Below are positions 54,130 to 64,000 of a stretch of 64,000 nt of DNA, piece after piece (position 1 is the stretch's first letter; the number at the start of each line of letters is the position of its first letter). Under the pieces are notes generated by a model, which saw nothing but the letters and a program-made list of their open reading frames with translations, searched no databases and was not told the DNA's origin. This stretch comes from Trichosphaerium sp. ATCC 40318 (Eukaryota; Discosea; Flabellinia; Trichosidae), in contig JALMLS010000052.1 in assembly GCA_038496445.1 (NCBI GenBank), positions 79,706-143,705 on the forward strand, written 5' to 3'. The translations under genes and the position numbers were made by a program.

Positions 54130-55487
54130 ATGGCAAGGGTGCTTTGGAGTTCATCTTCCTTGACCCCCGCGCATAGAGTGCGTACTAATGCCGCTACTGG
54201 ACCTTCAGGCGCTTTTTACTCAAAAAAACTTTAGTTACCAGCGTGTACAGCAAAGAGATGGTGGATTGTAGATGCTAAAGGTATGCGTAAAACAATTATT
54301 GTATCAGCGTTTCTGAGTTACAATAGGTCACCGCGTAGGTCGCTTAGCGAACCAAATAAAGGATCTATTGACCGGGAAGGCACGAAGGACGCCTGAAAAC
54401 GCTATTATTCACTTGTTTTGTTTAGTGGAAGCCTACTTTCGTAAAAGGCGTCGATTGTGGCGACCATGTAATTGTAGTGAACGCTAAACACGTTCAATTG
54501 TCTGGTAAAAAGTGGGAGAAAAAAATATACACCTGGCACACAGGACACCCTGGCGGTTTGCGACGAATGAAGGTTTAGAGCCACCATGTAGTATTATGAA
54601 ACGCTTACAAAAGCTTCAGGTATTAGACATGCTACAACGTAAACCAGAGGAAATCATAAAACGAGCTGCTCTCGGTATGATTCATAAAGGACGACAAAGG
54701 TATGCAACATATGACACCTACCCCGTTCTTTTTTTGTTGCAACTCACTTTGCACTCTAGAGAAGCAGTAGAAGAGAGATTCCATATTTACCCTGACATTG
54801 AGCACCCTCATACATCTCAAAAACCAACTCTATTTTTCCCTAATAAAACAATCAACGATACTGCATGGCCTGTACGTGATTTTCGTTTAGTGCTCATTTA
54901 GTACACCCACACGTTACGGTTATACTGTTTGCTTACGCATACTAGATTTTGGAACACGAAGAGGAGTTCCAAATTGATTTATGGAATGAAGAAGGAGGCA
55001 AAGTTGGCTACGATTTTAAAGTAAACAAAATGTTCACTAAAGAAGACCGCATTGCAAGGTACTTGTTTCAGTTATGTCTACGTAGTGCTTACCATAGAAC
55101 AATAGGTACTACGCCAAACAAGCTGGAGATATGGGCATTGCAAAGAGGCGCGCACGCACGATGCCACAACACTTGAAGGACGAAGGTTACACCACACTTT
55201 ACAAAATGGAGGATGAACAACAACAATCACTCATTCAGACTATGAGACGCGAGCAATATTCAAAATACAAGGATCTATTGACGAAATCACGCAAAGAGGG
55301 CGAGAAAGTCATCGCAGATTATGAGCATCCACCGGATGAGTGGATTAAGCAACCTAAGGAAAAATTCTTCCCTCCAGGCACACAAAACGACTCGTGGAAC
55401 TACGATAATGTATACGGCAAGATTGATCGTGAGCAATGGGAGAATCTTCGCTTTCCTTTGCGTCCAGATCGCAAATACAGTGAATAA
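54130..55487 (+). CDS. MRPL13: Mitochondrial large-subunit ribosomal protein uL13m with long C-terminal extension
   Basis: A short basic N-terminus ([16 protein letters not shown]) joins, by a GTGCGT donor, to the L13 core: [87 protein letters not shown] and [18 protein letters not shown]. The core aligns without gaps to MRPL13 around LxGKxKPxF and HTGxPGG. One intron must be read as GC-AG to keep the invariant GKWKPTF. Beyond the usual end comes an extra region of about 170 residues, acidic/basic mixed ([57 protein letters not shown]). It is coded by the last two introns' exons and is probably a lineage-specific mitoribosome extension. Confidence 0.88.
54380..54425 (+). other. GC-AG intron in the uL13m gene
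   Basis: The intron starts GCACGAAGG after LLTGK and ends TTGTTTAG before WKPTF. Only this 46-base excision restores the conserved GK-x-KPxF motif in phase 0. The unspliced frame reads on without resemblance to L13. Confidence 0.75.
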
Positions 55488-55644
55488 AATGGTTATTAAA
55501 TTAGTAGTTGTTTCTTTGACGTCAGTTTCACGTTTTGCTCTATCACTACTGTCATAAATTCTGTCCAGCGAATAAATTTGGTCAAATTCTTTCTTGCGAT
55601 ATTTTTTGGTAACCTAGGTTTAAACAGCATCCAGATCACTTATA

Positions 55645-56363
55645 ATGGGTAAGTTTTTCATATTTATGTGTGGTAGCGGCGAAATAGCGTCCTGAAGGGC
55701 CTTGCGTTCTACAGTTCTTTTGATTTTCTCCCACCATTCTATTTGCCTCTAAATGGATCGTTTCTACTCACAATCGATAATTGGGGTTGAAATACATTAA
55801 TTCAAGACCTTTAAACACTTTTTTGATGATCAGGCTCTTATCGCTAATAGGCAAGCAACAACTCTCCGAATTACGCACAAAAACCCCAGAGGAATTAAAA
55901 GAAAAACTCGATGAGTACAAACAAGAACTCTGTCGCTTGAGAGTTGCACAAGTAACTGGTACTGGTGGTCAAGCTAAACTAGCTAAGATGTACGTGCGAA
56001 TGCCACAGATAAACGCTATTGGCCCTTGTTTTTTCTTCAATTACCTCTCCCGCGCTCACATTTTCTAGCCGAACTGTCCGTAAGAGCATTGCTCAAGTTT
56101 TCACCATCATCAGCGAAAACCAACGCGAAAACTTGAAAAAATATTACAAAAACTCCAGATATGTCCCATATGATCTCCAACCTACTCTCAGCAGAAAACT
56201 TCGCCGCAAGTACGTATTTTTTTGACACAGCCTGTTTTTTTTGAATAATTCGCTAACATGCTGTCACCTTAGATTGACAAACGAACAAGTTAACCTCAGA
56301 ACCAAGAGAGAACAGAAGCGTATCAACAACTTTCCATTGAGGAAATACGCTGTAACTAGCTAA
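55645..56363 (+). CDS. RPL35: Cytosolic 60S ribosomal protein uL29 (L35)
   Basis: Four exons (55645-55648, 55851-55989, 56069-56209, 56273-56363) total 375 nt, 124 residues, the usual L35 length. The first exon holds only ATGG, a pattern common in ribosomal protein genes. The protein reads QQLSELRTKTPEELKEKLDE, QELCRLRVAQVTGTGGQAKL, then IRTVRKSIAQVFTIISE, ENLKKYYKNSRYVPYDLQP and NFPLRKYAVTS, closely matching L35 throughout. It sits near the peptide exit tunnel of the large subunit. Confidence 0.96.
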
Positions 56364-56726
56364 ATAAATTTCAAATCGGACTTGTATTTTGCTAAACCGG
56401 TGCTATATTCTTGTTTACGACACTAAAAGACAGCGAAAATAATCTGGCTTTTAAAAAATGTTGACAGCAAAATGTCGGTTGAGTAAAAAAGTACCTACCT
56501 GCCGAGGTCGTTGTAAAAGATGCAAGTATCACTGCGAAAACTTTTCGTACAGAATGTGCATAGAGCGTAAAGTGGGTGTCGTTCTCAAAAATGTGGCGGT
56601 ATTTGTAAAACTTATATTATTAAACTTACAGAAATCATCACGTTTTCTTAAGTTTGGTAGCGAAAAGCAGTAAAAGCCATCGAAGGTTGCTTTTTTTAAC
56701 CTTCCAGGACAGTAAACGCCCATTGA
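56364..56726. other. Intergenic region
   Basis: These 363 bases contain only a short Cys/Lys-rich frame (56458-56673) without family resemblance. They should include the uL29 terminator and the promoter of the next gene. Confidence 0.35.
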
Positions 56727-59700
56727 ATGCATTTGGCAGCCGTTATCTCTTTTAAGCCACGGTATTACAAACGGCACTCTAAACCTCGAAAGACGCCCAG
56801 TTTCCTTCGTAGATTTCATATGGAGCCAAAAGAAAATCGTTTAGCGAAAGAAAAGGTAGGCCGTTATTACAACTTGCGTACTAACCTTCCTGTAGTCGCC
56901 ATACTTATTGCAGCATAAAAACAATCCCGTAGATTGGTAAAATAGGAGAAACTTCCACCTAACGCTCAAAATTAACGTAATGGCTATATAGGTACCCATG
57001 GGGAGATGAAGCAATTCAAAAGGCCGCAAAGGAAGACAAACCAATTTTTTTATCTGTTGGGTACAGTACTTGCCATTGTACGCCCTTGCTCGCTATTACA
57101 ATTGAAGCTGACGCCATTAGGGTGTCATGTCATGGAACATGAGTCATTTGAAAGTGAGGATGTAGCAAAGGTAATGAACGCGTACGTGCTCAACATGTTG
57201 TTAGTTTGTAGTTGTAAAACAGTGTTTTAGACACTTTGTCAATATCAAAGTAGATCGTGAAGAACGTCCAGATATTGATAAAGTGTACATGGTACAGTTT
57301 ATTTATACTGTTGAGTGATTCTAATGTATTTGACATTTAGACGTACTTGCAAGCCACTGATGGAGGAGGCGGTTGGCCAATGTCTGTATGGTTAACGCCA
57401 GAGTTGAAACCATTCCTGGCTGGTACTTACTTCCCACCAACATCTCAGGTGAGAAGTGGTTACGTAACGTTGTAAGTTACTTACTAACTAATATTACAGT
57501 ATGGACGTCCAGGATTCAAGACAATACTTGGAAAGATTGCAGAGTCTTGGAGAGAAAATAAGGATAAGTTGGTCAGTACTGGTGATCACGCAGCAAAAGC
57601 GTTGCTTCAAGCCAGTAATAATTCTGCTTATGCTAGTGCGTGTATATTTTTATCAAAAATAACTCTCCAAAGCACGTGCTAACACGCCATTGTTGTTGGA
57701 AAGACTGTTTTTTTTAATTTGAAGGACACTCTGACGCGTTGTAGGGGATGATCTACCAACATCTTTGTTGGATACATATTCTAAACAAATGGAAAGAAAC
57801 TATGATAGCGATAGAGGAGGTTGGAAACCTGCACCTAAAGTACGTTTTGGATATCGATACTATTTTAGTGTTCTTATGTGGTTGTAGTTTCCGCGTCCAG
57901 CTGTTCTTGATGGATTGCTTAGACATTATTATAGGACAAAAATAAAATCTTCTCTTGAAATGGTTACTCATACATTGAGAGCAATGCATGAAGGCGGTAT
58001 TTTCGATCATCTTGCCGGTGGTATGTGCTTTTAGTTCGTTCTTTTTTTTGAAGAAATATTCTACACCATGTGCTTAAATTAGATACAAAAGGTTTCCACA
58101 GGTATTCTGTTGATGAGTACTGGCATGTACCTCATTTTGAAAAGGTAAGATTCATCTTGGATCGGCTTATGGATTCTTGTTTCAATGAATTGTTTTGTTT
58201 AATTTGGTTTTTCTGTAGATGTTATATGATCAAAGTCAGCTTGTTATGGCTTATTTGAACGTTTGGCAGATTACTAAAGAAAAGTATTGGCTTGATGTAA
58301 GTTGTCTAGTGCTTGATTACGTTGATAAATACATGACACACAAAGGTATCATTTGCTAAGACTGTTTCCATTTTTCTTAGTTTCTTCTTACAGTATTAAA
58401 CTAGAGGGTGGGTTTTTTAGCGCTGAAGATGCTGATTCTCTTTGTGAGAAGTCTGGAAAGAAAAAAGAAGGTGTCTTCTACGTTTGGTCTCTTGAGGAGT
58501 TAAAGGTATTTTTCCCATCAATTGGAAGAGTCTTATTGTTGTTGTAGGACCTTCTCTCGGAGGAAGAACTTAGTGTTATCTGTAACGTATATAATGTCAA
58601 TAAAGAAGGTAACGTTAGGATGGTGAGTGATCCTCATCGAGAGTTTGTTGGATTGAATGTGTTGACGATATCAGAAACGTAATTCACTACCTCTTACTTT
58701 TCTTTTTACTTATCTTACTAGTGATGCACATGAGTCTCTGACCTCCGATCAGCAATCTCTATTATGTTCTGCCAAAAAAACACTTCTAAGCGCCAGAGAG
58801 AAACGTCCAAGACCTCATCTTGATGACAAGATTATCACATCTTGGAATGGCATGATGATAAGCGCTTTCGCTCGTGCAGGTACTTTTCTTTCGCTTTTGT
58901 GAAAACAATCGCAGATTTTCTTTTGTTGTTACTGATTCTTTATTTTAAATAGGAGCTGCTATGAATAATGAAAAGTATATAAACATTGCTAAGAAAGCTG
59001 CTGAGTTTATCCATTCTTCGCTTATGGTTGATGGAGTATTGCATAGATCTTACCGAGAAGGTGTTTCTGTTGTTAAAGGGTTTGCTGATGATCACGCATT
59101 TTTGATACAAGGATATCTAGATCTTTATAATACAACACAATGTGTTGATTATCTATCACGTGCTATATTACTTCAAAAATCCTTGGATGATCTTTTCTGG
59201 GATAAAAAAAATGGAGGATACTTTTTAACAGATGGTAAAGATCCTTCTGTTTTTATTCGTACGAAGGAAGAATATGGTACGTAATACAAATGCCTTACTG
59301 TTCACTAACATATTGTTTTTAAGATGGTGCAGAACCTTCTCCAAACAGCGTTGCTGGTCACAATCTCATACGTAAACTTACGAGTTTTCTTTTGTTTTTG
59401 GTCCAATTGCTTATTACTTTTTGAAGGTCTTTATGGTATTACTGGAAAGAAGCATTATAATGATCGTGCAGGAGAGTTGTTGAGGTCTTATAGGTACCAT
59501 CTTATTTGCAGTTCTTATTGTGCACTAACAAGTAACTCAAAGTGTGATGCTTGAAAAAGCACCAATGGCGGTACCACTACTGGCAGGCGCATTAGGTAAT
59601 ATCCTTTCTTTTTTTGTTGTTGCTTTCCTCTAGTTAATTGTTTTTGTAGACTCGTATATGCATCCTCCTTTACAAGTTTTGATTGTAGGGAAACGTTCAG

Positions 59701-59915
59701 ATAAGCGTACAAATGATTTATTATCTAAAATACATTCAACATACTTACCTGATACATCAATTCTGTTCAAGGATGTCGATGGTAGTCAAGAAGATTTAGA
59801 TGTTCTTGCAGATTATGTAAAGAGTGCTACAATGAAAGATGATGAACCTACAGCATATGTATGTAAAGACTTCTCGTGTATTCGAGCAAACAGTATTGAA
59901 GAGTTGCTGTCATGA
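56727..59915 (+). CDS. SPATA20: SPATA20/YyaL-type protein with thioredoxin-like DUF255 domain
   Basis: The first in-frame Met at 56727 gives a basic, Arg/Lys-rich leader ([20 protein letters not shown]) that could target mitochondria; MEPKENRL at 56820 is an alternative start. Splicing restores the family block [54 protein letters not shown] and [25 protein letters not shown]. The (alpha/alpha)6-barrel part has [45 protein letters not shown] and [19 protein letters not shown]. The thioredoxin-like CxxC is C-H-W-C. About seventeen introns are present. The family is conserved from bacteria to animals; substrate and activity are unsettled, although epimerase-like barrels suggest sugar or nucleotide-sugar ligands. 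Confidence 0.94.
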
Positions 59916-60312
59916 TTTTTCTTTGTGGTTCATTCCAAAAGAATAAACGTTTATTAATAAACTCTCAACACTCATGTTAAATGTACGTTAATGCCACAAC
60001 TACTGCATATGCAAAACATATCAAAAGATTCAAACTAACTCTAAAGAACGTTGACAACAACCCACATGTGCATTTTTGCACTATTCTAACATTCCAAATC
60101 TAGAAGTGGAGTTCTGAGATACAAAACTATGAAGTTGTCAAGCGTTTACATTTTGGCACATTATTAGACTGCGTAGGGGTATTGAATTACAGAGTAAATA
60201 AAATGGGATCTACTAGGTAGTGTATTTTTTCAGGCAAAAAAAGTTGAAAGTCACTTGTTTTCTCCGTGCAGTCTCAAAACGTCATCTAATCATCCCAAAC
60301 ACGCAACAAATC
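59916..60312. other. Intergenic region
   Basis: No gene is visible in these 397 bases. AATAAA at about 59942, shortly after the SPATA20-like stop, is a probable polyadenylation signal. The last 93 bases extend the following ORF upstream of its better start codon. Confidence 0.4.
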
Positions 60313-61851
60313 ATGAGTTTCTCAGGCGTTTCAATAGAACAAGCACTAACGTATTTTACAAAGAAAAACACAGAAGCTTTCGTTAAAATAATGGCAAACC
60401 AACACCAACTGTTTATGACGCAACTTGAAAGTATTTTAGACCTCTCAAACAAACGTCTTACAGAAAATCTTGATAATCTTTTCAAAGACACGTATATGAT
60501 TGTTAACCCAAAGAAACATGTCCCAGCAAGAGCGAAAGACCTTGTACCACATTATGAGGGCACCACAAAGTCACCAGAGTGTAAACGAACACAAAAACAA
60601 GACGTGAGAGGCGAAGAGGCAATAAACATTCTCAAACTTCCAATTGAGATCATTGCGTCTATTATAAGGCAAACATCTTCAAAGTCGAGATTTCGTTTTG
60701 CCCAATCATGTCATTTGATGGCTGATATAATTCATACTATTGTTGGATATAAACAAGTTTGTCTTCATTCTCCTCAAGACATTTTAAAGATAAGACAGTA
60801 TAGAGGCATTAAAAACAATAGTATTATTACTCTAAAGTTTGATAATACTGTATATTCATTATTGGATGGCTGTCGTGATATAAGGGTCACTAGAAAATAT
60901 AGGTATATAACAGATAGTGATTTAAAAGCAATTTCAGGCAGTGTTCAGACCATTGATCTATCAAGATGTATGAATGTGACAGATGAAGGAATAAAGGAGT
61001 TAAAGGGTGTTCATACAGTTAATCTAAATGGCACGTCAGTTACAGACGAAGGCATTAAAGCACTTGCTGGCGTTCATACAATTTACCTTAATAGCACATC
61101 AATTACGGATAAAGGTCTTAAATATTTAAGAGGTGTTCACAAAATCAGTCTTCAACTCTGCAACCATGTTACAGATAGAGGGATCAAAGCATTAAAAGGT
61201 GTTCATACAATTTACCTTAATAGCACATCAATTACAGATAAAGGTCTTAAATATTTAAGAGGTGTTCGCAAAATCAGTCTTTCGTCCTGTTTCCAAGTAA
61301 CAGATAGAGGGATCAAAGCATTGAAGGGTGTTCAAAAAATTAATCTTGATAGCACTTCAGTTTCAGATGAAGGTATCAAAGCACTACATGGTGTTCACAA
61401 TATCATGATTTCAAATTGCAGACATGTGACAGATGAAGGCATTAAAGCACTTGCTGGAGTTCATATTATTTTCCTCAATGGCACTTTAGTAACAGACAAA
61501 GGTGTTAAAGCACTTGCTGGAGTTCATACAATTACCCTTGATAGCAGTTTAGTTACAGATGAAGGTATTAAGTGTTTGGCAGGTGTTCATACAATCAGTC
61601 TTTCATTCTGCAAACATGTAACAGATAAAGGGATCAAAGCTTTAAAAGGAGTTCATACAATTATCCTTAGTCAAACTTCAGTTTCAGATGAAGGTATAAA
61701 AGCCTTGAAGGGTGTTCATATAATATACCTGCGAAACACAAAGGTGACCAAAGAAGGCATTAAAGAACTTAAAGGTGCTAAGATTTATGTTGGTGGCACT
61801 TCAATTGATATTCACGATGATGAACTACGTGATTATAATGTACAAAAATAA
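60313..61851 (+). CDS. Intronless F-box/leucine-rich-repeat protein
   Basis: A single 513-codon frame starts MSFSGVSIEQALTYF. An in-frame Met 31 codons upstream is also possible. An N-terminal helical region is followed by an F-box-like segment (ILKLPIEIIASIIRQT). About fourteen AMN1-type Leu-rich repeats of 21-24 residues come next, alternating forms such as VTDEGIKALAGVHTIYLNST and VTDRGIKALKGVHKISL. It is the only sizeable gene here without introns, and its repeats have near-identical DNA copies. F-box/LRR proteins recruit substrates to SCF ubiquitin ligases. LRR proteins of this simple form are also frequent in giant-virus genomes, so recent transfer or retroposition is possible. Confidence 0.85.
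   Translation: MSFSGVSIEQALTYFTKKNTEAFVKIMANQHQLFMTQLESILDLSNKRLTENLDNLFKDTYMIVNPKKHVPARAKDLVPHYEGTTKSPECKRTQKQDVRGEEAINILKLPIEIIASIIRQTSSKSRFRFAQSCHLMADIIHTIVGYKQVCLHSPQDILKIRQYRGIKNNSIITLKFDNTVYSLLDGCRDIRVTRKYRYITDSDLKAISGSVQTIDLSRCMNVTDEGIKELKGVHTVNLNGTSVTDEGIKALAGVHTIYLNSTSITDKGLKYLRGVHKISLQLCNHVTDRGIKALKGVHTIYLNSTSITDKGLKYLRGVRKISLSSCFQVTDRGIKALKGVQKINLDSTSVSDEGIKALHGVHNIMISNCRHVTDEGIKALAGVHIIFLNGTLVTDKGVKALAGVHTITLDSSLVTDEGIKCLAGVHTISLSFCKHVTDKGIKALKGVHTIILSQTSVSDEGIKALKGVHIIYLRNTKVTKEGIKELKGAKIYVGGTSIDIHDDELRDYNVQK
61081..61269 (+). repeat. 129-bp tandem duplication inside the LRR gene
   Basis: The segment 61081-61140 recurs at 61210-61269 with a single visible substitution (ACGGAT versus ACAGAT). 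The period is 129 bases, exactly two LRR units of 43 residues. This indicates recent expansion of the array by unequal exchange or slippage. Confidence 0.85.
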
Positions 61852-62073
61852 TATGTAACATAAACAACTGTCAACATGTATTCGATGTGTAAAACGTTTA
61901 ATTGGCAATTATTTACAATTTCCCGCGAGTTTTCATAGCTGTCTACCACGTGAAAATTGGGTGCGGCTTATATGTTTGTTGTCGTCTCATAAAAGCAGTT
62001 CAGTGAAACTAAGTCACTATGCCAAGGCAATGCTATCGATGTAACTGTGGAAATCAATACAAGGGAGCAGTAT

Positions 62074-64000
62074 ATGGATAGATATAAAGTACAAGATACC
62101 TTGGCCGTCACGAAATTAGTGTATAGCGTAAACGTACATGAACACTTAGCAGGTATCGCGTGTACGCTGTTTGTAGTACCTTACGTTACAATAGAAATAA
62201 CTGAGGAGGTTCAATTCATAAACAACGAAAGAGAAGCGTTACACGTAGCAAACATATCAGTTCCGATTAATTCAGGTACAAGAGAACTCCTACAACCACG
62301 TTTATCTAACTGACTCAAAAAGGGGCCGTTGTATTCGGTTATGCTGTTGAAATTGATGGTAATATGGTAGACGCTGTAGTTGTGGAGCGGGAGAAGGCCG
62401 TACAGACGTTTGAACGAGAAACAGAGCGTTTTGAAAAAAACAAAACTTCAATCGGTCAAGCTGTCCAAAGCAATGCCTTTAGCATCAAGATAAGTGATAT
62501 TAAACCGTGTGAGTCTCGTAGAATAGTAGTAAAATGGATGGTAAAGCTACAAAGAAGAAGGTAGGACTTGTCGCAAAGCTAAAAAGACATAAATCCGAAA
62601 CGACCAAAACCTTTTTCTAACTGGTTCTTCTAGGAAGAATGAATGGGTGTTACCACTTGTTTACTATTCAAACTTTGATGTTTCTTTATCTTTGAATGTC
62701 ATGCAACGATCTGATTCAGCCCCGAGATTAAGTTACTTTGACAATAGCAAGGAACACAAAATAATGTTGAATCACGTGCGTGTAACAAAAATCAAGTTTT
62801 TCTTTTTTGATGTAAGAGAGGGCATTTCATTTTTCAAACGGTGGCCTACACAGATTGCTAATTGAAGATTAGTGCTCATTTGGAGACAACGATGAAGTTA
62901 ATTCGTTTTACGCTAGCATGGAAATGCAAAAGGGCTTGAAACAGCAGAGCTTGTTTGTTTCATCGAGTGATACAATGGCAATATCATGTGGCAACACTTG
63001 CTTCTTTAGTGTCGTGGATTCACCTAGTTTGAGTCATAACAATGTTGTTCCGAAACAAGAATCCACTAGCGACACGACTGTTGGTATATTTTGGAATAAC
63101 TCTGGCGCTCATGGAAGCAAAGTAGGTTCTGCTTTGCGTTCTGTTCTTCGGATGCTTAGAAGTTCAGTTGTAAATGTAGATGTGTATGCCTACAACATCG
63201 AAAGCTCGTTTATTAAGAGGTTTGATGCCAGAGATACTAATGGTTGTTTGTCGGTAAGTATTTGTCTCCAGTTTGTTTGAATTTTTTGTCGTAATGAATC
63301 ATTTCTAGTGTCTCGAGAACCTTAGTTCTACTTCAGATGGAGGTGTTGACTTAGGTACTATTGATTTTCCAGCAACATCGAGCGATGGAAAACAATACAG
63401 CTGTCATATTTTTTTTGGTATGTACACAGCGACATTACAATATTCTTCGTTTAAACCACTAACTAAAGTTTGCAGGTGATGGAGAGTCAACATTTGGTGA
63501 GAAGTACCCTTCTATCAAAGCATCAGCGCCAATTATTGTGATTGAAGATGTGGTTGTGAACGATATTAATCTATCCAAGCTGGTTCAGCAAAGCGGTGGT
63601 GAGCGTGTTAAAAAAGGAGCTGATCCAAGTACGTTCTTACTACTTGAGTACAACTCAAATACTTACCTTTAACTCAGCTTCCGCATTGAGACACTGTATG
63701 AAAAAGGATAAATCTGTTAAGTTTTTGGGGGCAAGATTGAAATCGAAGGAATCTCTTGAAGGTAACATTGAAATGGTATCGGTCAGTTTCTAAGAATTTT
63801 CGTTTAGTGTTTCCAAGTTTTCCTTCGCGAGTACCTGCTGATGGTACCTTTTCTCTTGTTGGTAAATGCAATTCCTCCCAAAGAAGTTTAGAGTTGAGTA
63901 TATGCTATGGTAGCGGAAGCCAAGTAATAACCACTTCAGAGCATGCGATTCCTTCATACGAAGTTGGCTCTAAAAAAGGTACGATTTGAACTTGGCTTTT
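62074..64000 (+). CDS. VIT and von Willebrand A domain protein (3' end beyond the window)
   Basis: The VIT domain reads LAVTKLVYSVNVHEHLA, VTIEITEEVQFINNEREALH, VANISVPINSG, AVVFGYAVEIDGNMVDAVVV, ISDIKPCESRRIVVKWM and WVLPLVYYSNFDVSLSLN, the standard order of this module. A vWA-like segment follows: TTVGIFWNNSGAHGSKVGSA then LRMLRSSVVNVDVYAYNIE. Normal vWA domains start with DxSxS at the metal site, but here it is WNNSGA, so the metal site looks degenerate. Further exons (GDGESTFGEKYPSIKASAP, KSVKFLGARLKSKESLEG) continue to the window edge. The start is the first Met in the open frame, and an upstream exon is possible. Such proteins are often cytoplasmic or matrix scaffolds. Confidence 0.78.

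Noticed and set aside
54512-54901. 129-codon frame starting inside the uL13m gene
   Set aside because: Only its second part is coding. The N-terminal part is an intron plus the wrong frame of the L13 exon.

Overview
The window comes from a nuclear chromosome of an unidentified heterotrophic protist. Nearly every gene is split by many very short introns, mostly about 40-60 bp. The 5' splice sites usually read GTACG or GTAAG, and all three standard stop codons are used. The gene content fits a free-living, probably phagotrophic eukaryote: STE20 and tyrosine-kinase-like (TKL) protein kinases, a Dictyostelium-like frizzled/smoothened receptor, a C-type lectin, other large extracellular proteins and a cytosolic Hsp104. 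Amoebozoa or another unikont lineage is my guess; the sequence does not settle it.

Layout. 0-2 kb: STE20/PAK-like kinase. 2.5-4.4 kb: C-type lectin membrane protein with a mucin-like stalk. 4.7-6.2 kb (minus): secreted acidic protein resembling coral skeletal aspartic-acid-rich proteins. 6.2-7.2 kb: intergenic, with a hAT-like terminal block. 7.3-8.9 kb: short-chain dehydrogenase. 9.1-12.2 kb (minus): ClpB/Hsp104. 12.9-19.6 kb: full-length MRP-type ABC transporter. 20.4-23.1 kb (minus): RNase D/Rrp6-type exonuclease carrying HRDC, dsRNA-binding and RIG-I-like C-terminal domains. 23.2-24.9 kb: a small ORF and a Cys-rich secreted protein. 25.6-27.9 kb: frizzled-like receptor. 28.6-34.8 kb: large CBM/G8/beta-helix secreted protein. 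35.2-37.6 kb (minus): NHLRC2. 38.6-39.5 kb and 47.9-48.4 kb: an inverted pair of F-box/YwqK (MORN-like) repeat genes. Between them lie a saposin-B/P-domain/LVIVD membrane protein (39.8-44.0 kb) and a chlorophyllase-like hydrolase (44.7-46.6 kb). 48.8-54.0 kb (minus): macro domain, TKL kinase and two V4R domains in one protein. 54.1-56.4 kb: mitochondrial uL13 and cytosolic uL29. 56.7-59.9 kb: SPATA20-type thioredoxin-domain protein. 60.3-61.9 kb: intronless F-box/LRR gene. 62.1-64 kb: VIT/vWA protein, cut by the window end.

The genes do not form an operon-like system. A functional theme is the number of secreted or surface proteins (lectin, acidic protein, Cys-rich protein, receptor, CBM/G8 protein, saposin-LVIVD protein, hydrolase), consistent with environmental sensing, adhesion and feeding. 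The most unusual items are the two multidomain intracellular proteins. The exonuclease with dsRNA- and RNA-end-binding modules looks like a dsRNA surveillance enzyme, and the macro-kinase-V4R protein looks like a ligand-sensing kinase. The palindrome CACGTG is also strikingly frequent, especially in introns. Exon joins were made by eye from reading frames, splice consensus and protein-family fit. Several models sum to an exact multiple of three, which supports them.
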